NCBI GenBank assembly: GCA_027924585.1
Contig: BSBM01000643.1
Location: forward strand, 15,920,501-15,984,500
Source: Larix kaempferi
Lineage: Eukaryota > Streptophyta > Pinopsida > Pinales > Pinaceae
Reading direction: 5' to 3'
DNA length: 64,000 nt
Position numbers and translations under genes: made by a program. The notes under the pieces are model-generated. The model was not told where the DNA came from. It worked only from the letters and a program-made list of their open reading frames with translations, and did not search any database. Numbering within the stretch: position 1 is the stretch's first letter; every line of letters begins with the position of its first letter. Below, piece after piece: positions 47,911 to 59,307 of this stretch.

Positions 47911-49956
47911 CCACATCAGAATGGGAGTGAAAAGCAAGTTCACAACATCCAAGGAGCTAAAACAGTGGGTCAAGTGGCAAGGACCGTTCATAGAATTTAT
48001 GTAGCACTAGAGGACCGCCAAGCAGACCATCAATCAACTGTGGTTGAAGTTGAAGGTAATATTGCTAAGCAATTTATTTCTATTTTGATTGAACCTGGAT
48101 CTACTCATAGTTATATCAGTTCTAAAGTTGAGATTTGTGCTTTTAAGAAAACAAAGCATAGTAAATTATGGTTAGTTCAACTAGCCACTGGAACTAAGAG
48201 GAAAGTTAGTGAGATCGTGGATAAATGTCCATTGGAAATGGATGGACTGTCCACTTTTGCAAATCTGAATGTATTTCCACTTGGTTCCTATGATATTCTC
48301 ATTGGAATGGACTGGTTGGAGGTCCATAGAGTTAAACATGACTGCTACATCAAAAATTTTGAGTGTATTGATGAAGAAGGAAACCCAAGGGTTGTAAAGA
48401 ATATTCCAAAGGTAGTTTATGTTAGGCAGATTTCAGCCATACAGTTGAAGAAATTATGTAGGAAAGGTTGCCAAATGTGTGCAGTCCATATTTTGGACAA
48501 AACAAAAAATGAAATTTCCAAGTTGGAAGACCATTCTGTTTTTCAAGAATTCAAGGATTTGTTTCCCGATGAAGTTCCAAGACTTCCTCCAAAGAGGGAC
48601 ATTGATTTTACAATTGATCTTGTTCCAGGAGCTGCTCCAGTTTCCAAAACTCCTTACAGGATGATTACACCAGAATTATTAGAGCTAAAAATGCAACTGC
48701 AAGAGTTGTTGGAAAAGAAGTACATAAGGCCAAGTGTGTCTCCATGGGGAGCACCTATAATTTTTATGAAGAAAAAAGATGGAACGCTTAGGTTGTGTAT
48801 TGATTACATGCAGCTTAACAAGGTTACAGTGAAGAACACGTACCCCTTGCCTCGAACGGATGATATTTTTGATCAAATGAGAGGAGCAAAGGTATTTTCA
48901 AAGATTGACTTGAGGTCTGGTTACCATCAAGTGAGAATCAAAGAAGAAGACATTCACAAGACAACCTTTAGAACAAGGTATGGGAACTATGAGTTTGTGG
49001 TGGTTCCATTTGGTCTCAACAATGCACCAGCTACATTCACATGTCTCGTGAATAGTTTTACATTCATGTGTCTCGTGAATAGTTTTTTTAGCAAGTATTT
49101 GGACAAATTTGTTCTTGTATTTCTGGATGACAGTCTTATTTATTCCAAGAATGAAGAAGAGCATGAAGAACACTTGAGAATGGATTTGCAATTGCTAAGG
49201 GAGCATAAGTTGTATGCAAAACTAAGCAAATGTGACTTAAAAAAAAATAAAATTCATTATTTGGGTCACATTATTTTTGAGAAGGGAATATCGGTGGATC
49301 CCAACAAGATTGAATCCATCATGAATTGGAAAACTCCAAGAAATGTGACAGATGTGAGATCTTTTATGGGTCTTTCCCACTACTACAGGAGGTTCATTGA
49401 AGGATTCTCCAAGGTTGCACACCAAATAACTTATTTGAAAAGGAAGGGGATAAAGTTTGAGTGGACACCGACATGTGAAGAAATATTTCAGCTTTTGAAG
49501 AAGCTTCTCACAAGTACTCCAATTCTAAATATTGCAGATCCGGAAAAATATTTTGTGGTATGCACGGATGCATGTAAAGATGGACTTGGAGGATTTCTTA
49601 TGCAAGATAACCATGTGGTATGCTACGAGTCAAGGAAGTTGAAAGAACATGAGAAGAACTATGCTACTCATGATTTGGAGCTTGTAGCCATAGTGCACGC
49701 TTTGAAAATGTGGAGGCACTATTTAATGGGTAGAAAATTTGAGCTAAAGACAGATCATTGTAGTCTGAAATATTTGTTTGAGCAGCCAACATTAAATGCT
49801 AGGAAATCTAGATGGCCGGAATTTTTATGTGAGTTTGATTTTGAAATCAAACACATAAAAGGTAAAGAAAATAAGGTGGCTGATGCACTTAGCAGAAAAC
49901 TACATGAGATGCATGCAGCAGCCATTAGTACCTTCCAATCAGATTTGAGGCAGTAG
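47896..49956 (+). pseudogene. Protease, RT and RNase H of element A, open frame
   Basis: An uninterrupted 686-codon frame. Protease: [13 protein letters not shown], where the catalytic Asp is Glu (GAA 48091-48093), so cleavage is probably lost. [48 protein letters not shown], then a 9-residue tandem duplication (27 bp, 49033-49086, CLVNSF twice) just before the catalytic [10 protein letters not shown]. RNase [51 protein letters not shown], all acidic residues present. The frame does not start independently; it continues from gag after the zinc knuckle and ends at TAG 49954-49956. Confidence 0.9.
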
Positions 49957-51120
49957 ATTACTAGTTGTATTGTTGAAGATGAACTGTATGTGCAAATAAA
50001 GGACAAATTGCAGCAACATAATTTGGAAAAGAGGTATGAAGGTTACCATTTGGAAGGTGACGGGCTTCTTGTTTATAAAAACTGAATTTGCATTCCTAAT
50101 GTGGAAGATTTGAGAAGAATTGTCATGGATTAAATTCACAAAATGCCATATTCTGGTCACCCAAGATACCATAAAACAATTGCTACAGTGAGAAAACAAT
50201 ATTTTTGGCCAGGAATGAAAAAGGACATTGCTGAGTATATTTCTAAGTGTATGAAATGTTAGCAAGTAAAGGCTGAACATCAACACCCAACAGTTTTGTT
50301 GCATCCTTTGTCAATTCCGAGATGGAAATGGGATGTGATTTCCATGGATTTTATTACAGGTTTTCCAATGACAGTGAGGCAGCATGATCCATCATGGTTG
50401 TGGTGCATAAATTATCTAAGGCAACACACTTTATACCAGTTAAATCCACGCATAAAACAGATGCAATTGCAAAAAAAATTATGAAGAAAATTTTCAGGTT
50501 GCATGGTTTTCCTAAAGCAATAATTTCAGACACGGATACAAATTTTACTTCAAATTTATGGAAAACTCTTTTTGTTGATTTGGGTATGAAACTGAACTTT
50601 AGTACCTCCTACCATCCATAAATAGATGGGAAAACAGAAAGGGTAAATCATGTGCTTGAAGACATGCTACACATGTATGTGATGGACAAACCAACCAAGT
50701 GGGAAGATTATCTACACTTGGTAGAGTTTCCATATAACAATGGGCAACAAGCATCGTTGGGCGTGAGTCCATTCGAATCTTTGTATGGAAGGAGGTGTAG
50801 GACATCAGTTACTTGGGATAATCCAGTGAACAGAATTATACTTGGGCCATAATTGTTTAAGGAAATGGAACAAGAGGTTGCAAAGATTAGGCAAAATTTA
50901 AAGGCAGCCCAAGATAGACAGAAAAGCTATCCAGATAACACGCAAATAAGAACCGAGTGCATAGAGAGTTTCGTGTTGGGGATCATGTCTACCTCAGAGT
51001 GAGGCCAAGGAAGAGTTCCTTGAATCTTGGAAGTTGTGCCAAGCTATCACCTAGATATTGTGGGCCATTTGAAGTGCCTGAGAGAATAGGCTAGTTGCAT
51101 ATAGAATTGCATTGCTTGCT
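49957..51120 (+). pseudogene. Integrase of element A, broken
   Basis: HHCC region: MPYSGHPRYHKTIATVRKQY, FWPGMKKDI and CMKC, with TGA near 50083, TAA near 50132 and TAG near 50262. Core: ISMDFITGFP, a frameshift near 50385, VVVHKLSKATHFIP (usual VVVDKLSKATHFIP), ISDTDTNF, then TAA near 50621 and GKTERVNHVLEDML, so the three acidic residues are present. It continues EFPYNNGQQASLGVSPFESL and YGRRCRTSVTWDN, a TAA near 50850 and further frame changes. Most stops again replace Gln or Arg codons. Confidence 0.88.
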
Positions 51121-51395
51121 AACACTAGAACTCATAATGTTTTTCATGTTTCTTTGCTTAATAAATATGTACATGATCCTAACCATGTGATTGATTGGGA
51201 TGTGATTCAGGTGGAACCCAAGGAAGAGTTCCAAACTGAGGCACTATGCATCATAGACAGGAAATTAACATTGCTCCAGAACCGAGCCATCGGACCGGTA
51301 AAGGTGCAATGGAAGCACTTTGGTCCCGATTAGGCTACGTGGGAGTTGGAGGATGCCATGAGAGAGTCATATCCATTTTTGTTTCAATTTTGAGA
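51121..51395 (+). pseudogene. C-terminal chromodomain-type tail of element A
   Basis: Reads NVFHVSLLNKYVHDPNHVID, ALCIIDRKLTLLQNRAIG, VKVQWKHFGPD, a TAG at about 51331-51333 in place of the usual Gln or Glu, then ATWELEDAMRESYP. It is the conserved C-terminal tail of Tekay/Del-type integrases and ends at TGA near 51393, 25 bases before the polypurine tract. Confidence 0.85.
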
Positions 51396-51419
51396 AAACA
51401 CTGAGGAGGATGTTATTCC

Positions 51420-51433
51420 AAGGGGGAGGGGAT
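51420..51433 (+). other. Polypurine tract of element A
   Basis: AAGGGGGAGGGGAT lies directly before the TGTAATACC start of the 3' LTR, the usual primer position for plus-strand DNA synthesis. Confidence 0.92.
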
Positions 51434-52861
51434 TGTAATACCCCTAGTTTTAACTTGGAATGTATTTATCCAAATTTATGTAAATGATGTAAATATGCTA
51501 GTGCGAATTCCTAGTGCGGAGCTCAAGGAAAAGGCCCGACTAGTGAATGGATAGGCATGTATTATGATTATGTTTTATTTGTACTGTTTAATTGGATTTT
51601 AAGCTGATTTAGAATATTATGTAAATATTGTGTGCATAAATAATAAAATGGTCCAACAATGGTTGTGCAAGGAGCACCAAAGGGGCTATGATTCCACCAA
51701 GGGGAAGAGGAAAGGGGGCCCATGGGGAACTAAATCCTTGCTTCCAAGTGTCAACCTTATAAATCACACCTAAATTCTGTCATGTGATGAGAATAAGCCA
51801 ATTATATCCTTTTTTGACCGTTTTCCAATCATTAATGCATGTGTGTGGTTGGTGGGAAAAGTCACCTCATGTAGTTATTGTAGTATGGGACTGAATGCAC
51901 TTTTGTGATGGTTCTGTCATGACAGAAGTCAGTTTGCAGCTGCCATGAGTCCTTTCTTCTACTACCAGAAGTTATATCAGTTGTCTTGTCACCATTTTCT
52001 CATATTTTTTGGAGTCAACCGTCATTTTTGGTATCATTCTTTCATGCAGGTTTAGAAGTTGTAGAGCTCTCCATTGTTGTCCATGAACTTACCATGTTGT
52101 TTTGAACCCATAAATTAGAATTTGGAAACCATGTTGCATATCTGGAAGTGGGTATTTTGGTTGTAGGTGAGCAGGGAGGTTGGGCAAGCTAGGAACCCTC
52201 ACCCTTGATTTTTGTTGCTCGTAGGTGGTTCTATAGCAGCCAATACCAGGTTGGAATTCTTCTATACACACACTGGAAGCATCCAGCAAGATTGTTCTCC
52301 CAAGAGAATCGTGTATCGGTGAAGGGGTTGCTTGAGCTAGAAGGGTGTTGTGTGGGGTAGGTATTGTGGAAGCCAAGGCTATGAGGGCTGAGTGAGACCC
52401 ATGTAGAGCTCTATATGAGCATTTGGCTAAGTACAGAGAGCAGAATGGGTTGTGTGATGAGAGATAGAATCCTATAGGTGTTTCCTTCGCCCTGGTGGCC
52501 TCATAGCCTAGCTTGGGGGTGGCCTCTCAGCAGTAGAAATAGTATATGCTAGACAAAGTGCCTATGGTTGGGTGGAAAAGTGCTCTTACACATCCAGTTG
52601 CTTGGATATTCATTTCTTAAAGATAAGTATTCTCATGTATTTGAATCTGAAATGCTTTACTTGATGCCTGTAATGTTTATGCTTGTATTTGCATGTTAGA
52701 TGTGTGTGGATAGACTTTAAATTCCATTGTGCATGTTTATTTTCATTCTGCACACATTCTGTTTGTTGAAATTCCTCTTATGGATCTGGGGTGAAATTTG
52801 AGAGCCCAGATTTGGCCAACATCCCCCCCAGATGGTCAGATTGGGTGAGGGGGACGTTACA
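51434..52861 (+). repeat. 3' LTR of element A
   Basis: 1428 bp, starts TGTAATACCCCTAGTTTTAA and ends GGGGGACGTTACA, followed by target-site duplication ACCAT. Its first 950 bp match the 5' LTR; its last 480 bp have no counterpart there. Confidence 0.92.
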
Positions 52862-52866
52862 ACCAT

Positions 52867-53689
52867 AGCCTATAAAAATCACAAGGAGAAGTCAAGGTAA
52901 AGTATTCTTAATAGTCATATAAGTGATTTCCCATATAGTTATACTCTTTGGTTTATAATCGGTTGCATTCAAAAATGGCATATTCACAATACACAACATA
53001 TGATCAGATTTGCAATAATTTTACAAGATACCCATGAAAATGCTCTCTCTTTCAACCTAAAATCCTTGAATGCACTTGAAAAATTGTACATAAATATAAT
53101 GCACAAAATTTGTATATACATAAATATATAAACACCTAAATATAAAAAGTACATATATAGCATGTGGTTTCTACACATTCTGACTATATACAATCCTGCA
53201 CCTACAAAGTTGATAATGCCTAGAACATCAGCTTATAAACTTTACTAATTTGTGATAAGTTGAAGTTATGCATTCTTCTAACATCTCTATCTACATAAAT
53301 ATAATGCAATGCAATACAATATTTTTTAAAATATGTATAAAATTCCTCCATTTTATGGAATTTCATGGTCTACATTTAAAAATTAAAAACTCCACCATAA
53401 AAAATGAGGAAAAAGATGGTTTATTGTCCTTTTGATTCCAAAATTGTCCTACGAAATCCATATTTATCTAGTACCAAATTCCAACACATGAACTAATTGT
53501 GTGTGTGTGTGTGTGAAGAAAAAATTTAAGAACCCCCCCTAAATTTTTATGTATAATAACTGGGGGAATCTTCGTGGGAACGAAGAAAACTCGAAGGCTA
53601 ATTGATCAATAATAATTTAAGGGTGTTCCCATGAATATGGGTAACACTTTTTGGTAAGCGGAGGGTGTGGATATGTTGAAAATGGAGCT
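52867..53689. other. Intergenic with GT microsatellite
   Basis: AT-rich sequence without a supported gene. A (GT)8-9 microsatellite lies at about 53498-53514. The short open frame on the - strand at 52984-53193 is in low-complexity AT-rich DNA and has no recognisable motif. Confidence 0.6.
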
Positions 53690-54545
53690 TGATCAATATT
53701 TTTTTAAGCCCTCTATCGAGCTTTTAAAAGCTTGATCGAGGGTTTAAATAAGCGATTGATTGAGTTATTTTAAAATGCTCCTTTGAGGGTTAATAAAACC
53801 CTCGATTGAGTGCTTGCATTTCCAAGGCTCAATCAAGCTTCTAGGCTCGATCGAGGGTTATAAAAATCTCGATCAAGCATCTATAACGTTTATAAGTATA
53901 AAAAAGAAACATACCACAATTTATTTCACCATGTATGTTGCATAGAAACACAATCAAGGACAATTATAGAGGATTCTTTATAACCATTTGTAGATATGGG
54001 TCACAGAGTAATTGGAGTTATAGATGTGATCGAACACATCCATAACTCCAATTACTCCGTGACTAATATTTACACATATAAAATCTAGAGGAAGTTGTGG
54101 TAGTAATGCTTTTACTTGATTCTTCTTCGAGGTATTTACTATTACCCACACATATCATTCTTCTTGTTGAAATTATGTTTTATTAAATTTGATTATCTTA
54201 TAATTCTATGTTTGATTTTAACTAAATTCGAAGAGTATCCAATGTTAAGAATATATATTTGACACGAGCTTTTAAAAACATTGATTTAAAAAAATTTGGG
54301 TGCCCATATTTGTGTGCATACACGATTAAGAGCACAAGAATTTTTTTAATCAAGGGTTTTAAAAGCTCGATCAATCTACCTTTGAAAGCTTGATTGAGCT
54401 AAAATCTTGATTGATATAGTAGCTCAATCAAGCTTTGATCTAACCACACAAAAAACCTCAATTGAGGTATTTAAAAACATGCGTAAAAGCTCGATCAAGG
54501 GTTTTATAAAGCTCGATTAAGCTTATAGCTCGATCAAGGGATTAT
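53690..54545. repeat. Palindrome-rich region, CTCGATC(A/G)AG motifs
   Basis: Two clusters (about 53690-53890 and 54345-54545) contain many copies of AGCTCGATCGAGG-like words, joined by TTTTAAAAGCT or TATAAAA, in both orientations. A strong hairpin lies between them at 54000-54063. The arrangement resembles a large imperfect foldback. No coding frame is seen. Confidence 0.7.
54000..54063. repeat. 29-bp stem, 6-base loop hairpin
   Basis: Arm one 54000-54028 (starts GTCACAGAGTAATTGGAG) pairs with arm two 54035-54063 at 27 of 29 positions around the loop ATCGAA. Partial pairing continues outward for several bases. Confidence 0.9.
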
Positions 54546-55208
54546 AAAATAGACTTTTAGCCCCCATTTCTATAAATTTTATTTCACTGACATATTTGGT
54601 AGGATTAAACCTTATCCTGGGATGCACCTTATGTGTTGGAATTCATACCAATGGATTTGTCAATGAACCATCTATCTATTGGCGTATAATTTACAAGTTT
54701 TTGAATTCATATGATAATTCTTTTTTATTTTCTTTTCAAAAATACACTTAAAAACCATATCGACAACTTTGAATCAATGCAAAGAAAAATCAACAACATA
54801 AAAATCACACAACCACAAAATGTGGGCTTTCGCATGAAAATCATACCCAAATCTATTGCAACAGGAGCGCGCGAGTGCAAAAAAAACATAGTGCATGTGC
54901 ACCATGGTTTGGTAAAGTCTAGAACCTCTAGTTAGGAATCCATATAGGTCTTAAAAGTGCGTGTGAACTAGCACGAACATTTAACATGCCTGGACTTTTA
55001 GTGCATGCGCCTTAAGAGCGGTCACACGCGTTGTTCTGTATATTAAAAATTGGGCCGAGGACCACTTGAAACCCATCTTTACCCTATTTTTTCGATGCTT
55101 GACTATCCAAAAACACTATAGGACCACACGTGCATCATTTCCACCACCAAGATCCCCCAATAATCATCCAGGTAATATTTTGATCCACTATTTATAATTT
55201 TTGTTTGT
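54546..55208. other. Intergenic, no gene seen
   Basis: A 74-codon frame at 54711-54935 has no recognisable motif. No element ends were identified. Confidence 0.5.
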
Positions 55209-55885
55209 ATTAGTGGAGAGTTTATTGACACATCATTCATCTTTTATGAGCACTTGCATGGGCATCTATGGGGTAATTTTGTTGTTTGATCCCAAGGGGT
55301 AAGTTTTTTGTTTGCATTAATGGAGAGTTTATTGACACATCATTCATATTTTATGAGCAGTTGCATGGGAATCTATGGCTACTATGTGATGTCTTCAGTA
55401 TACCTAGATGGACATGGGGTTGTCACCTATGTCTTATGGATAATAATGATGCCATTCACAGTGCTAGTTTTCACATGGCACATAAGGAGTTTCATACTTG
55501 GTTGGAGAGTCTCACAGAGGTTCATTTTTGCATTGGGAGTGATAAACTTCCAATGTGTTTGTGGGATCCTAGTATCCTACATGATGATAGATCCTCCCCG
55601 ATGTTATTGATATTTGGGAGCATGCAGTTGATACAGTGGGATCTAGGAATTGAAGGATCATTTCAGTTTACATTGATGTACGGAGGAATGCAACACAAGT
55701 AGTGGGATCTTGGGATCATTTTTGGTGATCCAGTTATAACCAGAGTAGCGCAGCAGCAGCATGGTGGAACTTCCATTGAATTCAGTTGTAATTTGGAATT
55801 CCAATGCTTTTCAAGTTCAACTACAGATCTTAAATTTCTTGAGGAAAAGCAATATTGGGAGGGGAGGATTTCCATGTCCCCATTT
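55209..55885 (+). other. Unrecognised coding-like stretch with a direct repeat
   Basis: I do not recognise this. A 138-codon frame (55286-55702) contains GEFIDTSFIFYEQLHGNLW and HKEFHTWLESLTEVHF. The sequence encoding GEFIDTSFI occurs twice: about 55212-55268 and about 55318-55380, ending GAGCA(C/G)TTGCATGGG(C/A)ATCTATGG. After the stop the same frame stays open for about 60 codons. It may be a decayed gene fragment or part of a transposon next to the LTR-like sequence at 56000. Evidence for expression is nil. Confidence 0.25.
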
Positions 55886-55999
55886 TGGATGAACCATGGT
55901 TCACCACTAAACCATTAGATCCCCATGGATCCTAGTGGAAAAAAATTAAATAAATTAAGCTAGGACTAAGTTGGAATTTTAATAATTTAATCTAGTATT

Positions 56000-57640
56000 G
56001 ATGTAGACTAGTTTCACTTAATCATTAATATTTATTTATCTAATATTGTGATAAGTGGATGATGATTAAGGCAGGATCAAGAGGGAATATGGAGTATTAT
56101 TTTTCCTTCCATGATGTTTCTTGAATAAAAATTAGGAGAAAGAAGAAATCCAGAGAAAATCCAAAAAACAAAGGAAAGCAGGGAAAAGCTAGGAAAAGCA
56201 ATAAAGTAGGGAAAAGCAAGAAACTCGGAAATGTAGAAAGCATGCAGAAAGGAAGGAAAGTCCATAAATTCTGAAAGAAGAATAAAATAAATAAAAAACA
56301 CTGGAAAAGCAAAGAAAAGCAGTAAAAATAAGTGAAAATCATAAATAAAGGGAAAGGCAGAACAAAGCAAGGAAAATCAAGAAAGGTTGCACACAAAGCT
56401 AGAAAATTGCCAAATTGATTAAGGAAGGTGCTTGGATGGCCTAGGGACCACATATCATGACTTTGGTGACTTTATTGAGAAGTTACCAAGTCTATATAAA
56501 AGAGGGAGAGAGAACCATTCATATCTTTTGACGGTTTAACTTTTGCATTGAGAAAGATATGAGCTTCTCTAAGATTTGGATATGCGCCCTTAGCCAACTG
56601 TGGGAGATGTGCCCCATATTAATTGTTCCATTATTATTATTCTTAGATAATGTAAAACCATTAGAGCCTAAGTTGAATGTCTGAACTATCATACATCCTG
56701 AAGAATTTGAGCCTCCAAAGTTGGTGTAAAGATTGGTGCAAGATTGTTGAATATTTCTCTTGGTATTCATATGGAGAAGAGATCAACTGGAGTAATTTCA
56801 CCCCTGTGAGATATATCAATTGTATTTTGTGCATCCCATGATATATATGATTTTAATTCTCATACTATGGTCATGATCCAGTGCAACCAACACTTCTTTC
56901 ATGCTCCCACAGAAGAATTATGTTCCATTGTTGTAAGATCTCAAAGATTGAGGACAAGCTATAAAGTATGAGTAATGAATGCCTTCTAATGCTAATAATA
57001 AATTCTTATAAATATTTATGATGCTTATTTAATTGTTTCTGAATTCATATAGTACTTCTGAGAAATAAATTGTGAGCCTCTGTGGTTGTTTGTACTTCAT
57101 TATTTCAAGACTAGCTCTTTAGGCATGAATTCATGACTAGTTTTGTAGTAACTTTAATAAAATGGCCTCTAGTTATCTATTTTGTATTATATAAGTCATT
57201 ACAGGTCCTTAAGACATTAATGAAACCAAATCAAACCTCATACTAAGTTTTTGTGACCCTCTCTTCCCGTTTGGAAGAGCATGAAAGAAAGCTAGTTGAG
57301 CAGTCTCAATTACTAGTTTTGCTTGTTTGACCTGCAAACTCTACCAAACCTTCCCAAAATATAATATATTTTACATAGAATTAGGTTAGGGGGTTAATAA
57401 ATGATATCCACTCTCTGTTTACTTTCAAGTGTAAGTGCATGGGGTGTTCCCAAGAATCCTTGGAGTAGACTTCAGCGGAAACTGTTGTTGAAACATAAAT
57501 GGCCCCAATACCTTGTGCATAGGAATCTGAAGTTAGCATTGATTCTATTGTATTTTATGCTTCACACTGCTTAACATATTTTTCATATCTTAAAGATTCC
57601 ATCTATCAAGCTCTGGGTGGGTTCATCAGTGTCTGTAACT
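56000..57640 (+). mobile_element. LTR-like copy related to LTR B
   Basis: In the same order as LTR B (18279-19871) it holds an A/G-rich tract of GGAAAAGCA units (56110-56390), a TATA box (TATATAAAAG near 56493), CATATCTTTTGACGGTTT, GGGAGATGTGCCCC near 56606, and much later TTGGAGTAGACTTCAGC and AAATGGCCCCAATACC (against TTGGAGTAGAATTCATC and TTAATGGTCCCAGTAAT in LTR B). No primer site or gag follows, so it is a solo or truncated LTR. Both limits are approximate; ends could not be fixed by TG/CA or a target-site duplication. Confidence 0.55.
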
Positions 57641-57791
57641 AGTTTCTTCATGACTAGTTTTGATAACTAGCTTTTATTTGTGTTTGTTTATGTTTTAAAT
57701 TTTGAATTTGATATAATATCCCTTGAGATCATATCAAGTATATTACTGTTAAATTTTCTGAATTTACTTCAATATGATCTAGGATCTTAAC

Positions 57792-58395
57792 TGAGAGAAC
57801 AACATGTACAGCATATCTACAGCATATCAATCATGGAGACAATAATGCAAGCACACAAGAGACACAAAGATTTACTTGGGGAAAACCATAAAGGTGAAAA
57901 ACCCCAATAACTTCCTTAGAGATAGATAGAGCAATGATACAACCAACCAATAGAGATATCCATAACCTAGCAGCAATCCTCCTCCTCCATAAGTGCGCCT
58001 CTCCTCCTTGAGAGCATGTGTGAGAAGTGAGTGAGCAAATAGAGTGCCTCCCGCACTCTATTTATACTTGACTTGACTTGCCTTTTTACCTAACTCATGT
58101 CGGCTCTAACTTAACCACATAACATAATGCTGAGTGAGCCGACCCCCAATAGGGTGGTCTAATAACCCTTTGACCCACATGGCCGACCCCCAATAGGGTG
58201 GTCTAATAACCCTTTGACCCACATGACTTATACAGGGCTGACCCCAAGCAAGGTGGTCTAATAACCCATCAAGTATAAGTTACGACACTTACAATATAAA
58301 TGACGACACTTCCTTATAGAGGAATAATACCATCTCTATAGGAATACAATATACATATATGTGAAATACATTCCGAAGTTACATATACATCAACA
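57792..58395 (-). repeat. 3' LTR of a Ty1/copia element
   Basis: On the - strand it starts TGTTGATGTATATGTAAC at 58395, directly after a purine-rich AGTTAAGAGGGAG, and ends near TTCTCTCA at about 57792. It contains TATAAATAGAGTGC (plus-strand coordinates near 58060-58070) as a TATA box, and a duplicated segment CCGACCCCCAATAGGGTGG. The right end is well supported by the polypurine tract; the left end is a guess from the TG/CA rule. Confidence 0.65.
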
Positions 58396-58407
58396 CTCCC
58401 TCTTAAC
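58396..58407 (-). other. Polypurine tract of the copia element
   Basis: The - strand reads GTTAAGAGGGAG immediately before the TGTTGATG start of the 3' LTR, typical of plant Ty1/copia elements. Confidence 0.75.
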
Positions 58408-58649
58408 TAGGAAGGTATTTCTCAGCACAGTTCTTCTAGCACAAGTCATCTTCTCTGGATCATCGTCACTGGATAATCGTCATCGAGTCATCATCATCGT
58501 CACTGCTGCTGCTATCTCAATCAATCTCTGAATCTACTCATCATAGGAAGTTCTACAGAGCCAGTCCTTTTTCATACTGGATGTAGGCCCACCACCTGCA
58601 GGTCTTCATCATCACTGGCCATACTGTGGAATCCTCAGGACTTATTACG

Positions 58650-59235
58650 TGCGTCACAAAACCTCGAAAGAGCATCCCAGGATATTACGGGTACACAACT
58701 CCAACCTGTAGGATCTCCCAGGGCGCTATTACATGTGACCCCACCACAAAACCTCGAAAGAGCATCTCAGGATGTTACGGGTACACAACTCCGACCTGAA
58801 ATCTCCCAGGGCACAAATTACATGTGGTCCACCACAAAACCTAGCAAGAGCATCTCAGGATGTTACGGGTACACAACTCCGACCTGAAATCTCCCAGGGC
58901 ACAAATTACATGTGGTCATGGCAAAACCTCGCAAGAGCATCTCAGGATGTTACGGGTACACAACTCCGACCTGAAATCTCCCAGGGCCCAAATTACATGC
59001 CATAGGACAAAACCTCGAAAGAGCATCTGCCAGATATCCCAGGGAACCGAATTACATGCCATAGGCAAAACCTCGAAAGACTATCTGCAGATATCCCAGG
59101 GCACCGAATTACATGTCCTCTCAGAGCAAAACCTCGAAAGAGCATTTTCCAGATGTCCCAGGGCACCGAATTACATGCCATAGGCAAAACCTCGAAATAC
59201 CATCTGCAAATCTCCCAGGGTACCGGATTACATGC
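58650..59235. repeat. Eight-copy tandem array, two unit lengths
   Basis: Copies centred on CAAAACCTCGAAAGAGCATC begin near 58666, 58746, 58835, 58922, 59009, 59067, 59130 and 59186. The first four are about 80-88 bp and include GTTACGGGTACACAACTCC; the last four are about 57-62 bp and lack that part. All end CCCAGGG...TTACATG. The array lies in the untranslated 3' part of the copia element. Confidence 0.92.
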
Positions 59236-59307
59236 TCATCTGCACAACCTGATCCACGGCCACAGAGTATCAACCTGATACTCACCATACATCATCCTGA
59301 TGTATCC

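Larger units (their letters stand above)
45484..52861 (+). mobile_element. Nearly complete gypsy element A (Tekay/Del-like)
   Basis: A Ty3/gypsy element of 7378 bp on the + strand, with target-site duplication ACCAT at 45479-45483 and 52862-52866. Order: truncated 5' LTR, leader, gag, protease, RT, RNase H, integrase, C-terminal chromodomain-type tail, polypurine tract, 3' LTR. The C-terminus (VKVQWKHFGPD, ATWELEDAM, YPFLF) is typical of Tekay/Del chromoviruses. It belongs to the same family as element D. Gag and integrase carry many stops, but protease to RNase H is one open frame of 686 codons. Confidence 0.93.
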
